Shown piece by piece: positions 16,506 through 26,442 of a DNA stretch of 64,000 bases. Position 1 is the first letter of the stretch. Each line of letters starts with the position of its first letter. The notes under the pieces are model-generated. The model was not told the DNA's origin. It made no database searches and saw nothing but the letters and a program-made list of their open reading frames with translations. The DNA comes from Bacillota bacterium (GTDB lineage Bacteria > Bacillota > Clostridia > Christensenellales > CAG-138). The position numbers and the translations under genes are program-made. The DNA lies in the NCBI GenBank assembly GCA_023390655.1, contig JAEWCL010000019.1:62001-126000 (forward strand). Direction: 5' to 3'.

Positions 16506-16535
16506 GCGGCCCGGATTGCACACAATCCGGGCCGC
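16506..16535. repeat. Perfect GC-rich inverted repeat between convergent genes
   Basis: GCGGCCCGGATTG and CAATCCGGGCCGC form a 13-base-pair stem with a four-base loop. It has no adjacent T-run, but it lies between convergent genes and may end transcription or protect mRNA 3' ends. Confidence 0.65.
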
Positions 16536-16625
16536 GTTGACTTTCGGTAGGTCTTCTATCAAGCTTTTTCTTGCTTTTTAAAAAGGAATTAGAGGAGAAT
16601 GTTGAACCCTCCTTGACAATCCGCC

Positions 16626-17564
16626 TCACTCCCACATCCCCATTTTCCCATCCTTTAACGGCTTCATCTTCCGCTCCTTTACCACATCTCCGCCTGCAAG
16701 CTGCCCAAACAGCAGGGGAGAGGCGGGATCATGCCCTTGCAGATGCTCCAGCACGGCGGCAGTGCTGTGGTTGGCATAGCAGTAGCGGCAGCCGTTTCCA
16801 CAGGTATTGTACATGCCGATGTCAATGCTTTCGGCGCACCCGCACGCAGGCCGCTGGTTCGGGTCCTTGCAAGCGGAAAGCGGTATGCCGGAGAGCTCGC
16901 CCAACAAAGCTGCATCCACACAGCGGGCAGGGAGCACGTTGCAGCTTCGAAAATCCAATTCCTCCGCGCATGCCTGCATGGTGAGGCCATAGCTTTGTGC
17001 AATAGAGGAAAGCGTGGACAAAAGCGCACGCTTTTCCTCATCCGTTGGGTCGGTGATCCCCAAATCCTTTGTGTTGTGCAGGGTGCTGCGGTAAAAATCC
17101 AAAAAGCTGACGATGCAGGTTGTGGTATAGCCAGCTAACCTGCGGGCAAGCGTTTCAAAGTGTTCGATATGGCCGTCCAGCGGATAGCGCGGACTGATCA
17201 AAATCGGATCGTACCGCCAGATCACACGGCGGGGGCCGATGGCGTCCGACAGGCGCTGGAAGGAAGGAACGAGCACATCATTTTTATTTGGCAGGCTCGT
17301 TTCCATATCCCGCCCGTACGGAGTCAGCGTGAACTGAAAATAATAAATGTATTCCTTGAGCACGGAAAGCTTTGAGAGCATGGGGGAGGGATTCTTCGTC
17401 CAGAACACGATGCCGTCCACCACATCCGGCGTCAGCGCTATTTTGCTCACCTGTTTCGGGTTCATGGGATTGCGTACATAAGTAAACCCCGCCTGCAATC
17501 TGTTACAAAGCCAGTCGGAGTAAAAAGCGGGGAGATCGGTTCGCCTGCTTGCGCTGATGATCAT
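16626..17564 (-). CDS. DUF1848 protein with C-terminal cysteine cluster
   Basis: The 312-residue protein begins MIISASRRTDLPAFY, the hallmark of DUF1848, and contains FWTKNPSPM and RYDPILISP. Near its C-terminus a cysteine-rich segment (ACGCAESIDIG, then CGNGCRYCYANH) looks like an iron-sulfur site related to radical-SAM proteins, with the CxxCxxC order moved to the C-terminus. The family lacks a firm biochemical assignment. It starts with ATG after a GGGGG ribosome site. Confidence 0.85.
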   Translation of the reverse strand: MIISASRRTDLPAFYSDWLCNRLQAGFTYVRNPMNPKQVSKIALTPDVVDGIVFWTKNPSPMLSKLSVLKEYIYYFQFTLTPYGRDMETSLPNKNDVLVPSFQRLSDAIGPRRVIWRYDPILISPRYPLDGHIEHFETLARRLAGYTTTCIVSFLDFYRSTLHNTKDLGITDPTDEEKRALLSTLSSIAQSYGLTMQACAEELDFRSCNVLPARCVDAALLGELSGIPLSACKDPNQRPACGCAESIDIGMYNTCGNGCRYCYANHSTAAVLEHLQGHDPASPLLFGQLAGGDVVKERKMKPLKDGKMGMWE

Positions 17565-17615
17565 GGCAACCCCCTAATCGCAGAGAACTATTTTTCAGTA
17601 TACAGAAAGCGGATT

Positions 17616-17653
17616 GAAAAGAGCAAGCCCGCGCGCTATGCGTGCGGGCTTGC
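17616..17653 (-). terminator. Terminator after the broken chemoreceptor gene
   Basis: GCAAGCCCGC and GCGGGCTTGC pair, followed on the minus strand by TCTTTTC. Confidence 0.7.
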
Positions 17654-17707
17654 TTGTTCTTCGGCTACTGTTTTTGAATGCCCGGCTGTATGGCGGAAAG
17701 GGACTGG

Positions 17708-19164
17708 TCAGCGCCTGACCGGCTCGCCGGATAAGCGGAACCGGTCCATCAGGGCTTTGAGCGATTCCGCCTGGGCCGCAAGCTCCTGGCTCGTTGAGGC
17801 GCTTTCCTCCGCGGTGGCGGAGTTCGTCTGTACGACGTTCGCGATCCGGTCGACGCCTGCAGTCATCTGCGTGATGGCGGACGCCTGCTCGCCTGCCGCC
17901 TCCGCGATATCCGCGACGATTTCAGAGACCCGCTCCGATTTTTCGATGATGGATTTGAGCGCTTGAGCCTGTAATCGAGATTGCCCTGCGCAATCTGCGT
18001 GAGGACGTCGGAAAGCTCATCGATGTAGCGCATGTAGTCCTGCAGGCGTTCTGCCGTTTTCTGGACGGAGCGCGTTACCACGCCGATTTCGTTGTTTGCG
18101 GTGGAGGAAATCTGCACGTTCATATCGCCGTTTGCAATTTGCTCCGTTGCCTGTGCAAGGTGCCCCAGCGGCTTTACGATTGACCTGCGCAGATAGATTG
18201 CAAGAATTATGGCGTCAACAATGGCGATTGCGGCGCAAATGACCGTAAGGCTGACGGCCAGCTCGTTCAGCCTTGCGTACAGAACGTTTTCCGGGGTGGC
18301 GATGGCAAGGTGCCAGTTGCATTCCGGAATTTGTGTATACCAGACGAGGTAGTGGGTTCCGTCCGCTTCATAGGAACCGGCGCCGCTTTTTTGCTCCAAT
18401 ATGGTTTTTCCCAAGGCGGCGAGGGAGGCGTTGCTTTCGCCTGTGACGGTTGCGTTGAGTTGCTTTTCGGCGTCCTCATTCGCGATGTACGTGCCGCTGC
18501 TGTCAATGAGGAAGGAGCTGCTGTTCTCATCGGGTTTTAAGGCAAGCACAAGCTCCTGCATTTTCGTTAAATCCATGTCGGTGGTGGAGACTCCCCGGAA
18601 AACGCCGTTTTTATCGTAGAAGGGGACGGAGGACGTGACCATGGAGATGTTGACGAAGCCGTCGTAATAGGCGGACGACCATTTCGGGGCGCCATCCGTA
18701 TTGGCAACGGAGCTGTACCAGTCCTGATCGGTGTAGTAGACGCCTTCTCCGAGCGAATAATTCTGTACATAGGAGATGCTCCCGTTTTCCCGCCAGCAGT
18801 AGCGGGAAAAATACTTCTGCGCCGCATCGGCAGTGTAGGGTTCAAACCAGATGCCGCCGCCAAAGGTTTCGTCATTTGTGCCGACAAAGGAGGTCAGCAT
18901 GCCCTCAAATGTGCTCTCCGTGATGGAAGCCCCTGCGGCTTCTACACCGCGTGAAAGCATTTCGGCTACCTTCTGGTTTTTTGCAAGCGAGGTTGCCATC
19001 TTTTCCACCGCGGTGGAGAGGGTCAGCTGCATTTCGTTTTCAATGCTCTGCCGGATCATCCCCCTTGCGACTTCGTAGCTGACGACGGACAGAAGCGCCA
19101 TGCCGATGATGACGATGGAAAGCACAACCGTTAAGACCTGCCTGCTGATGGAGTGCCGTTTCAT
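17708..19164 (-). pseudogene. Methyl-accepting chemotaxis protein with internal deletion and frameshift
   Basis: The 5' part encodes an intact N-terminal membrane helix, a large double-Cache-type ligand domain (about residues 40-290), a second membrane helix and a HAMP region ending GNLDYRLK. The sequence then jumps to ALKSIIEKSERVSEIVADIAE and the C-terminal VVQTNSATAEESASTSQEL, in another frame. The conserved signalling tip expected between them (about 200 residues with the CheA/CheW-binding hairpin) is missing. The reading frame from the start codon therefore ends at 17863 after a nonsense tail. The junction near 17958-17970 holds a direct repeat, GCTCAAgcGCTCAA. The product cannot signal normally to CheA. 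Confidence 0.85.
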
Positions 19165-19374
19165 TTGCAGTTCCCCCCAACATATTCTAAGAACCAGCCT
19201 GCCCGTAAAAATGAAGCAGGGCAGTGTAGGCCTTGTTGAGTACCTTTTTCGGATGAAATGGCTCCCATATTAGCGCAAATTGATAAAGTTTGTCGAAAAA
19301 GCACTGCATGATATATGCTTAACGAAAACGGATGCAGTTCATGGGTTTCTTCGGGAAATCCCTATGCAAAAAGG

Positions 19375-19401
19375 CACAAAAAAAGCCTCCGCATGAGGCT
19401 C
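19375..19401 (-). terminator. Terminator of the YeiH-family gene
   Basis: On the minus strand GAGCCTCATGCGGAGGCT forms a stem followed by TTTTTTT. The rest of the 19165-19436 gap shows no gene. Confidence 0.8.
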
Positions 19402-19436
19402 ATGAAGGTTCGCTTTTGCGGGTTGTATACCGCCGC

Positions 19437-20438
19437 TTATACCTGCAGGAGAGCATACTGCACGGCAAGTGACGTCACGGCAAGCGCCATCCAGCAAAGA
19501 AATCCAAGCAATATCGGCTTTCCGCCGTGTCTCACCAGCTTTACGATGTTGGTGTTCAGGCCGATGGATACCATCGCCATCACAATCATGAATTTGCCGG
19601 CATGGGTCAGCCCCGCATAGATTGCTGCGGGCAGGGGGACAAACGTGCTGATAATGGAGGCGAGAAGGAACCCCAGCACAAACCAAGGGAAGATGGCCTT
19701 CAGGCTGTACGATTGCTTTGCGTCGCCCGTGGCTTTTTTGGAATGGTATATGGCAAGTACGAGGGTGACGGGGATAATCATCAGCGTCCTCGTCAGCTTG
19801 ACGATCACAGCCAAGTCTCCCGCGGCGGCACTGAAGGTATAGCCCGCGGCGACGACGGAGGAGGTATCGTTGATCGCTGTGCCCGCCCATAGGCCAAAGT
19901 GATGGTCGCTCATATGAAGGACATGGCCCAGCACCGGGAACAGGAACGCTGCGGCAACGTTGAACAGGAAGATTGTAGAGATTGCGTGTGCAACCTCCTC
20001 ATCATCGGCATGGATCACGGGCGCTGTCGCCGCGATGGCGGAGCCGCCGCAGATTGCGGTACCGACACCGATGAGCGTCTTTGTGTTGCCGTCGATCTTT
20101 AACAGCCTGCCGAAGAAATACGCCGCTAGGAACGCCGCTGTAAGCGTAAAGGCCATCAGCACGAGCGTCTGCGCGCCCGCGCGGAACACGCTGTAGAGGT
20201 TCATGCCAAAGCCCAGGAGGATAATAGAATACTGCAGCAGCTTCTTTGAGGTGTACTTGACCCCATCGTCAAACGCCTGCGGGCGCTTCCAAAAGGCGAG
20301 GATCATGCCAAAGAGGATGCCGAGCACGGGGCTGCCGATCACTGGAACGGCGGCGCCAAGCAGCCATGCGGGGATTGCGATGATGCCGGCCAACGCGATG
20401 CCGGGCAGCTTTTGTTTTACGGTACGCAATGTCTTCAT
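19437..20438 (-). CDS. YeiH/UPF0324-family putative sulfate exporter
   Basis: The 333-residue product has about ten hydrophobic helices. Family segments include SPVLGILFGMILA, LLQYSIILLGFGMNL, GVGTAICGGSAIAA, GTAINDTSSVVAAG and MVSIGLNTN. The family is named for putative sulfate export but direct evidence is thin. It stands alone with its own terminator and is divergent from a VOC-family gene. Confidence 0.9.
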   Translation of the reverse strand: MKTLRTVKQKLPGIALAGIIAIPAWLLGAAVPVIGSPVLGILFGMILAFWKRPQAFDDGVKYTSKKLLQYSIILLGFGMNLYSVFRAGAQTLVLMAFTLTAAFLAAYFFGRLLKIDGNTKTLIGVGTAICGGSAIAATAPVIHADDEEVAHAISTIFLFNVAAAFLFPVLGHVLHMSDHHFGLWAGTAINDTSSVVAAGYTFSAAAGDLAVIVKLTRTLMIIPVTLVLAIYHSKKATGDAKQSYSLKAIFPWFVLGFLLASIISTFVPLPAAIYAGLTHAGKFMIVMAMVSIGLNTNIVKLVRHGGKPILLGFLCWMALAVTSLAVQYALLQV

Positions 20439-20532
20439 CTCCTGCGGCTATTATACGGCTTGAAGCAGGGGATGTAAAATAGTATGATCGGGGAAAGACG
20501 CCTACATATAGAAGGAAAGCGAGGAGATTTGT

Positions 20533-20907
20533 ATGAAGCGGTGCATGCTGCAAGCCTATGTAAAGGACAGCGGCAGGGCGGCGGAGCACTACCGGAAAGC
20601 GTTTGACGCGCCACTGGTATCGAGCTATCCGAATGGGGACGGCACCTACTACCATGCAGAGCTGGATGTTTATGGCCAGATACTCGCACTGTCCGAAGCC
20701 GGTATTGGCGCGGGAAAGCCGGTGACAGGGAACACCATGCAGTTTTGCCTGCAGTTTGGGGAGGGGGAGGAAGTCCTCGTCCGGAAAGCGTATGACATAC
20801 TTAAGGAGGGCGCAGAAATACGCCATCCGCTCGGCGCGTGTGATTTTAGCCCGCTGATGGCGGACCTCATCGATCAATTCGGCGTGCGCTGGTGCTTGTT
20901 TGTGTGA
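20533..20907 (+). CDS. VOC (glyoxalase/PhnB-like) superfamily protein
   Basis: A 124-residue single-domain protein of the vicinal-oxygen-chelate fold, PhnB-like: YVKDSGRAAEHYRKAF, YYHAELDVYGQILAL, GNTMQFCLQFG and DQFGVRWCLFV. Members bind metals or small molecules; the substrate is unknown. The ATG follows GAGGAGAT. An acetyltransferase gene follows after 17 bases, so the two form an operon. Confidence 0.85.
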   Translation: MKRCMLQAYVKDSGRAAEHYRKAFDAPLVSSYPNGDGTYYHAELDVYGQILALSEAGIGAGKPVTGNTMQFCLQFGEGEEVLVRKAYDILKEGAEIRHPLGACDFSPLMADLIDQFGVRWCLFV

Positions 20908-20924
20908 GAAATAGGGGGGAGTAG

Positions 20925-21473
20925 ATGGATCGCATGGCGCTGAACATGGCAATGGAAGATATTTTTTTGCTTCCTGCCGACAGTACGCATATGGAAGCAT
21001 TAAACGCTGTCTATGAAGAGGCAGTGGCCTATTTTTGCTTTGACCCCGGGCATGCGATTACAACGCCCAAGGACTGTATGGAGGCGGGGGACCTGCCGCC
21101 AAGCGGCATCCGGGAAAACTTCCATATCCTTTGCTGTTATGTAGGGGGCAGCCTGTCGGGATATCTCACCTTTTATGAGGGGTATCCGGAAGAGGACGCC
21201 GCCTACATCTGCTTTTTTTATTTGCGGAAGGCTGTAAAGCGCAGGGGCGTTGGTACTGCCGTTGTGCAACTGTTGTCCGAACAATTCCGGAACCGGGGAT
21301 TTGCAAAAATCCGTGTGTCCGTTTCCCTGAAAAACTGGAGTGCCCTCCGGTTTTGGGTGAAGCAGGGGTTTGACAGGGTCACGCTGGTCGCTTGCGATAC
21401 GGAATATTCCCGGGCGGCTTATGGCTGTGTGGAGCTTGAGAAATCTATACTCTCCACTGATGATATTGGATGA
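20925..21473 (+). CDS. GNAT-family N-acetyltransferase
   Basis: The 182-residue protein carries the acetyl-CoA-binding motif LRKAVKRRGVGTAVVQLL and the following SLKNWSALRFWVKQGFDRV, both typical of GNAT enzymes. The start follows GGGGGAG and the gene is co-transcribed with the VOC gene upstream. Substrate unknown. Confidence 0.85.
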   Translation: MDRMALNMAMEDIFLLPADSTHMEALNAVYEEAVAYFCFDPGHAITTPKDCMEAGDLPPSGIRENFHILCCYVGGSLSGYLTFYEGYPEEDAAYICFFYLRKAVKRRGVGTAVVQLLSEQFRNRGFAKIRVSVSLKNWSALRFWVKQGFDRVTLVACDTEYSRAAYGCVELEKSILSTDDIG

Positions 21474-21512
21474 TTTGCCTTGTCAGCACTGCTTATGGAG
21501 GGGTGAAAAATA

Positions 21513-22118
21513 ATGGAAAACAACCGATCTACCTCTATTCAGATATTGATGTTAGGACTTTGCATATTGACTTGCTTGCTGGCCGCCTGCACACTTCAGC
21601 AAGCGCCGAATAATCCGAATCCCGATGTGGACCAAGTTCAGCCATTTGAAATATCTGTAACAGAGGTAAAGGTAATCAGCAAGCAGCAGCAGATGTTTCA
21701 AAATGAAAGTCTAACGCAGACCGATCAATTTGAAAACCGGTTGCTTGTATCCGTGTTAATCAGTAATGTTACAAATCTGGAGTTTCAAGAAGTATGGTAT
21801 GAGCTCCAGCTCAATTCGGAGGCAGACCCCTATATTGCCAGCCATATCTTAAAATTTGCGAGTGATAAAATGGATATTACCACCCGTGAAGAAGCGTTGG
21901 CGGCTGGCTCAAAAGATGGACCTATTTGGGGCTTCGCTTATGAATGGGAAATATTACTGACTTCTGAGGAGGATTTGGATTCTTACTATGACCTTTCACC
22001 CGAAGGACTTGCAGAAGAACTTAAGAGCATTACTGTCCAAATCAACTGGAGTGACGGAACGCAGTCGGAGACGCTTCCGCTCGAACTCGGCGAAGAAGAC
22101 GTGCAATTGCTGAAATGA
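21513..22118 (+). CDS. Predicted lipoprotein of unknown function
   Basis: The 201-residue product has a signal peptide (hydrophobic residues about 9-24) ending in the lipobox LLAAC, so it should be lipidated at Cys26 and exposed outside the membrane. The rest is acidic and beta-rich with no family that I recognise. A strong GGAGGGG ribosome site precedes the ATG. It is less GC-rich than the flanking genes and is followed by its own terminator. Confidence 0.75.
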   Translation: MENNRSTSIQILMLGLCILTCLLAACTLQQAPNNPNPDVDQVQPFEISVTEVKVISKQQQMFQNESLTQTDQFENRLLVSVLISNVTNLEFQEVWYELQLNSEADPYIASHILKFASDKMDITTREEALAAGSKDGPIWGFAYEWEILLTSEEDLDSYYDLSPEGLAEELKSITVQINWSDGTQSETLPLELGEEDVQLLK

Positions 22119-22180
22119 TAGAGCGGAAAATGCAGCCACCGGGTTTTCGTCATAAGAGCATAGTATCTTCAACACAAAGA

Positions 22181-22204
22181 CCTCCAGAGATTCTGGAGGT
22201 TTTA
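22181..22204 (+). terminator. Terminator after the lipoprotein gene
   Basis: CCTCCAGA pairs with TCTGGAGG, followed by TTTTAAA. Confidence 0.75.
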
Positions 22205-22228
22205 AAGAACAGAGGAATGCTTTTAGGC

Positions 22229-22299
22229 TTACTCCCACTCAATCGTTCCCGGGGGCTTACTCGTTATATCGTACACCACACGGTTCACATGGGGGACCT
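22229..22299 (-). repeat. 71-bp direct repeat of the guaA 3' end (distal copy)
   Basis: This segment is identical over 71 bases to 26443-26513, which encodes the last codons and stop of guaA. It begins exactly at the stop codon (TTACTCCC on the + strand). The copies lie 4,214 bases apart and bracket the hen1-pnkp operon. Identity stops abruptly after GGGGGACCT. The arrangement resembles attL/attR ends of an element that inserted into the guaA 3' end, but no integrase is present. Confidence 0.92.
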
Positions 22300-22307
22300 G
22301 GTCGTTT

Positions 22308-24872
22308 TTATAATCTTGGGTCTACCGGCTCGCTCTCGAAAGCGAGGACCGCAAAGGCGCATTCATGCACCCGGTAAAGGGGCGCTTTTGCTACAAAACG
22401 CTCCAGGGACTCTATGCCGAGCGCGAACTCGCGCAGTGCGAGTTGGCGCTTGCGGTTCAAAGCGCGCTTTTTCAGGCGCTGCATGTGTTCGGGCATTGTG
22501 TATTCCGGGCTGTAGATGATGCGCAGGTATTCGCGTCCGCGGCACTTGACCGCGGGCTGAAGAAGCTCTGTGCCCTTTTGCGCGATGAAAGAATATGGCT
22601 TGACCACCATGCCCTCTCCGCCGGCGCCTGTGAGTGTCAGCCACCAGTCGATACCGCGCTGCACGCTCTCCTCATCGGCTACATCCACCACAAGATATTC
22701 GGTGGGCATAAAGAGGCTGTCGGTTCCCGTGATATACTTCCGGATCGTTTCCATATGCCAGACATGGTCTTTGCCGCCGTGCGCCGCGCCTTCTGTAGCG
22801 AGGATGTGGAACGGCGCGATTTTCAGGTCCTGCATATCCGAAACCGGCCAGCAGTATTCGCGGTAAGCGTCAATGTAGGCGTCAACGCAGGCCTGCCTCT
22901 CTTTAAAAGCCTCCAGTACCCGCGCCATATCTGCATTCTGCCCTGAGGTGGCGTCTGAGACCGCATACGTGAGATTCTTTCGCTTGCAGACCGCCTCAAG
23001 GGAGTCGATGGCATGCTGGAGCGCCGTTTTTCCTGCGCAGCCGACAGGCGCATATTGCTCTTTTAACAGGCCCTGCGCCTTGGCGGACCAGGGCATCAGC
23101 TCGGTATCAAGGCATACCCAGTCGGTTTTAAACTGTTCCCAGAAGCCGTTTTGCGTCAGCGCGGCGTCAAGCCGGTCCAGGATGGCGGCTTCCATTGCCT
23201 TATCGTCAAAGAAGCGGCGCCCGGTACGGGTATAGACGATGCCGCGGCTGTTATCTGCAACGCCAAATCTGCGCTTGGCGGTATCGGCGTCGCGGCAGAG
23301 CGTAATGACCGCGCGGGAGCCCATATGCTTCTTTTCGCAGACGACCTTTTCAAGGCCCTTGTTTTTGTAATATGAGAAGGCTTCGGTCGGGTACTCCAGA
23401 TAGTTGGGCAGTTTGCTGGTCTCGCAGGGGGACATGGTGGGGGGGAGGTAGATGAGCCAGTGCGGGTCGGCGGCAAAGCGGCTCATGACCTCCAGCGCGG
23501 CTGCTGTGTTTTCTTCGCGCACATCGATGACAGGTAGCAGGCGGGTCTCAATATGCAGCTTTCCGGACACGTCTTCTATGGTCAGCATGTTGTCATGCGG
23601 GTCCGACTTGGATACAAGAGGCTTTAATGGTGCATAGTAAGCCGCTTTTGCCTTGACATTGACGAGCTCGCGCTCCGGATAACGCAGCGCGGTCAGTTTG
23701 CCGCCGAACACGCAACCGGTATCAAGGCAGTACGTATTGTTCAGTATGGCGGGCTCCACCTGGGGAGTGTGGCCATAGGCCACCAGTGCGCGTCCGCGGT
23801 ATTCATTTGCCCAGTCAAGCCGTACCGGCAAGCCGTATTCGTCGGTTTTGCCCGTGGTCTCTCCATAAAGGCAGAAATCCCGTACCCGGGCGGAACCCCT
23901 TCCTTGAAAGTGCTGCTTGATCCCTGCGTGCGCCACTACGAGCTTGCCGTCATCCAATACATAATGGCTGATAAGGCTGTCCAAGAAGGCTGCTGCGGCA
24001 GCACGAAATTCTCCGCTCTGGTGGGACAGCTCCTCTACGGTATTCTGCAGGCCGTGCGTCATCTGGACATCGTGGCCGCTGAGATAGCGCAGCAGCTTTA
24101 CATCGTGGTTTCCGGGCACACAGAGCGCGCTGCCGTGCCGTACCATATCCATAACCAGCCGGAGCACCGCCACATTTTGCGGCCCGCGGTCGCACAAGTC
24201 GCCAAGGAATATGGAACGCCGGCCGTCGGGATGCGCCACGACGCCGTCCGTGCCTTCGGTGTAGCCGAGAGTTTCCAGCAATTCCCGAAGCTCGTCGTAA
24301 CAGCCGTGCACATCGCCGATGATATCAAAAGGCCCGTGTTCATCTTTTTTATCATTCCAAAGGGGGGTGCGGACGATCTCGACAGCGTCCGCCTCTTCAG
24401 GGCTGTTCAGGATATAGACAAACCGGAACCCCTCCCGCTTAAGGCCGTTTAGTGAGCGGCGCAGGTCGCCGCAATGGCGCTGGATTACCCGGTCCGGGAA
24501 CTGCCTTTCCGGGCGGAGTGCGTTGCGTGCCTTGCAAACACGCTCGGGCATATTAAAAACAAGGGCGACAGCGTGGCAATTCTGCTCTTTCGCGAGCCCG
24601 ATCACCTGACGGCGGGCAGCCGCCTGCACATTTGTCGCGTCGATGACGGTCAGGCGCATCGCCTCAAGGCGCTTGCGCGCCACATAATACAGCGCGTCAA
24701 AAGCGGCGGCGGACGCGTCCTGCGCGTTCTCGTCGTCGGCGATCATTCCCCGGAAAAAGTCGGAGGATAAAACCTCTGTGGGCTTGAAGTGCTTTGCCGC
24801 GAATGTGGATTTTCCGCTGGAAGTACCGCCTACAAGCGCCACAAGGCAAAAATCAGGTATCTCTATTCGCAT
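22308..24872 (-). CDS. pnkp: Bacterial polynucleotide kinase-phosphatase-ligase (Pnkp)
   Basis: Pnkp heals and seals broken RNA together with Hen1. The 854-residue product has three modules. The 5' kinase has a P-loop at GGTSSGKST (15-23). The metallophosphoesterase that removes 2',3' phosphate ends has GDVHG (186-190), GDLCDRG (224-230) and GNHD (254-257). The C-terminal adenylyltransferase/ligase domain has the lysine motif KHMG (515-518). Length and order match known bacterial Pnkp. It overlaps the 3' end of hen1 by 10 bases, so they are coupled. The operon is flanked by copies of the guaA 3' end. Confidence 0.96.
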   Translation of the reverse strand: MRIEIPDFCLVALVGGTSSGKSTFAAKHFKPTEVLSSDFFRGMIADDENAQDASAAAFDALYYVARKRLEAMRLTVIDATNVQAAARRQVIGLAKEQNCHAVALVFNMPERVCKARNALRPERQFPDRVIQRHCGDLRRSLNGLKREGFRFVYILNSPEEADAVEIVRTPLWNDKKDEHGPFDIIGDVHGCYDELRELLETLGYTEGTDGVVAHPDGRRSIFLGDLCDRGPQNVAVLRLVMDMVRHGSALCVPGNHDVKLLRYLSGHDVQMTHGLQNTVEELSHQSGEFRAAAAAFLDSLISHYVLDDGKLVVAHAGIKQHFQGRGSARVRDFCLYGETTGKTDEYGLPVRLDWANEYRGRALVAYGHTPQVEPAILNNTYCLDTGCVFGGKLTALRYPERELVNVKAKAAYYAPLKPLVSKSDPHDNMLTIEDVSGKLHIETRLLPVIDVREENTAAALEVMSRFAADPHWLIYLPPTMSPCETSKLPNYLEYPTEAFSYYKNKGLEKVVCEKKHMGSRAVITLCRDADTAKRRFGVADNSRGIVYTRTGRRFFDDKAMEAAILDRLDAALTQNGFWEQFKTDWVCLDTELMPWSAKAQGLLKEQYAPVGCAGKTALQHAIDSLEAVCKRKNLTYAVSDATSGQNADMARVLEAFKERQACVDAYIDAYREYCWPVSDMQDLKIAPFHILATEGAAHGGKDHVWHMETIRKYITGTDSLFMPTEYLVVDVADEESVQRGIDWWLTLTGAGGEGMVVKPYSFIAQKGTELLQPAVKCRGREYLRIIYSPEYTMPEHMQRLKKRALNRKRQLALREFALGIESLERFVAKAPLYRVHECAFAVLAFESEPVDPRL

Positions 24873-26308
24873 CTCGTAAACACCCCCATCTGTGTCGGAG
24901 CGCCCGCAGCCTCATCAGCTTCGCCGATTTCAGCATAGCTGACAGAATATCCAAAACGTTGGCACACGTCCTGCGCCCATGCCTGAAACTCTGCCCGCGT
25001 CCATTCAAACCGATGGTCGTGATGGCGCAGGGTATCCGCGCCCAGGCTCTCGTAATTTTTATTGTACTCTTCGTTGGGCGTCGTAACGATCACCGTGCGG
25101 GGCGCGGAAAATTCAAAAACGACCCTTTCAAATGCCGGCAAACGGTCGACATCCATGTGTTCCATGACCTCTACCACGCAGACGGCGTCAAACCCCTCAA
25201 GGCGTTTGTCCCGGTAGGTCAGCGCCCCTTGCACAAGCGTGACCTTGTCACGCTTATATTCCGCGGTCTCATCCAGGCGCAGCCGCTCTTTCGCGCGTTC
25301 CAGCGCGTAGATGGAGACATCAAGGCCAAGAAGTTTTGTAATCTGGTTCTCGTTCATTAGCCTTAGAAGCAGGCGGCCCTCGCCACAGCCCAGGTCCGCA
25401 ACGCTTTTTGCGCCGCAGTCCCGCAAGGCGCGGACAACCGCGTCCAGACGCCGATCGTTAAGCGGTGCGCGCTTTTCCCCAATCTCCGGCACAACGGCGC
25501 CGCTTTGTGTACTGTTCGGCCCCAACGGCGCTGCCCCGCCTTCAGACGGAGTCCCTTCCACTGCGCTTTCGATCTCTTCCGTATCGAGCAGCCGCTCGAT
25601 GGCGCGGCCAGCAAAGGCCCTCTTCTTATGAAAATAGCGCCGGGTAATCAGCAGCATTTCGGGGTGGGCGTTCAGCCAGCCTTCGCCATGGCGCAGGAGC
25701 TTTTCCACTTCGTCTTTGCTCATCCAATAGTGCTTCTGTCTGTCGAATACGGGGATGAGCACATAAAGGTGGTTGAGCAGATCACACAGCCTTACATTGC
25801 CGCGGATTGTCAGGTTGACATAGTCGCTTTCTCCCCATTCGGGAAAGGTTGTATCCAGAGGAAAACGCACAAAGGATACCGTATAGCCTAGAGGCTCGAA
25901 TATGCGCTGCACAAGTGCCGCGTCACCCCGGCAGGGCAGCATGGTGATGCATGCCTCCAGATCAAGCGGGGAGGCGGCCAACTCCGGGCGCGTGTTGCAA
26001 CGACCACCCATGGCTGTAGAATACACCTTTGCCAGCGCCGTACTCATAAACGAGGAAGCCACATAGGGGCGGTCGTTGATATAATCGAACAATCCGCCTT
26101 CCGTGGAACCTGCTTTGCCGCGCGCAAGGTCAATAGGATTCAAATCAATCAGCAGCGCCGCCGTACATTCTGTTTCTTCCGCCACGGGATAGAAAACATA
26201 GGCGCGTCCAAAGCTCAGTTCAAACTCCTGTGCACGGGAGGGATTTTTATGCAGCAGGTAACCAAGGTCGGTGGCCTGCGGCCCTCGGTAAGTAATCGTT
26301 AAAAGCAT
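24863..26308 (-). CDS. hen1: 3'-terminal RNA ribose 2'-O-methyltransferase Hen1
   Basis: Hen1 methylates the 2'-OH at the 3' end of cleaved RNA before Pnkp sealing, so the repaired RNA resists the same ribotoxin. The 481-residue product has the bacterial Hen1 N-terminal domain and a C-terminal methyltransferase. SAM binding is at DLGCGEG (about 305-311), and the metal and active-site residues are EVMEH (about E380, E383, H384) with a later HHDH (about 429-432). The ATG at 26308 follows AAAGGA; the frame extends upstream toward guaA without similarity. It is first in a two-gene operon with pnkp. Confidence 0.95.
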   Translation of the reverse strand: MLLTITYRGPQATDLGYLLHKNPSRAQEFELSFGRAYVFYPVAEETECTAALLIDLNPIDLARGKAGSTEGGLFDYINDRPYVASSFMSTALAKVYSTAMGGRCNTRPELAASPLDLEACITMLPCRGDAALVQRIFEPLGYTVSFVRFPLDTTFPEWGESDYVNLTIRGNVRLCDLLNHLYVLIPVFDRQKHYWMSKDEVEKLLRHGEGWLNAHPEMLLITRRYFHKKRAFAGRAIERLLDTEEIESAVEGTPSEGGAAPLGPNSTQSGAVVPEIGEKRAPLNDRRLDAVVRALRDCGAKSVADLGCGEGRLLLRLMNENQITKLLGLDVSIYALERAKERLRLDETAEYKRDKVTLVQGALTYRDKRLEGFDAVCVVEVMEHMDVDRLPAFERVVFEFSAPRTVIVTTPNEEYNKNYESLGADTLRHHDHRFEWTRAEFQAWAQDVCQRFGYSVSYAEIGEADEAAGAPTQMGVFTRCE

Positions 26309-26390
26309 AGGGGATCCTTTCTCGCTCACCGGTAAAGAACGCTGATTTTTGGACAGCCAGCTCCATATCAGTATAGCAGGTTTGAAAAGG

Positions 26391-26429
26391 TAAAGAAAAG
26401 CCCGGAGACCGATTTGCTCGGCTCCGGGC
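26391..26429 (-). terminator. Intrinsic terminator of guaA
   Basis: On the minus strand GCCCGGAG pairs with CTCCGGGC and is followed by TTTTCTTT. It separates guaA from hen1 and is not duplicated with the distal repeat. Confidence 0.85.
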
Positions 26430-26442
26430 CTATGAGTTAAGG

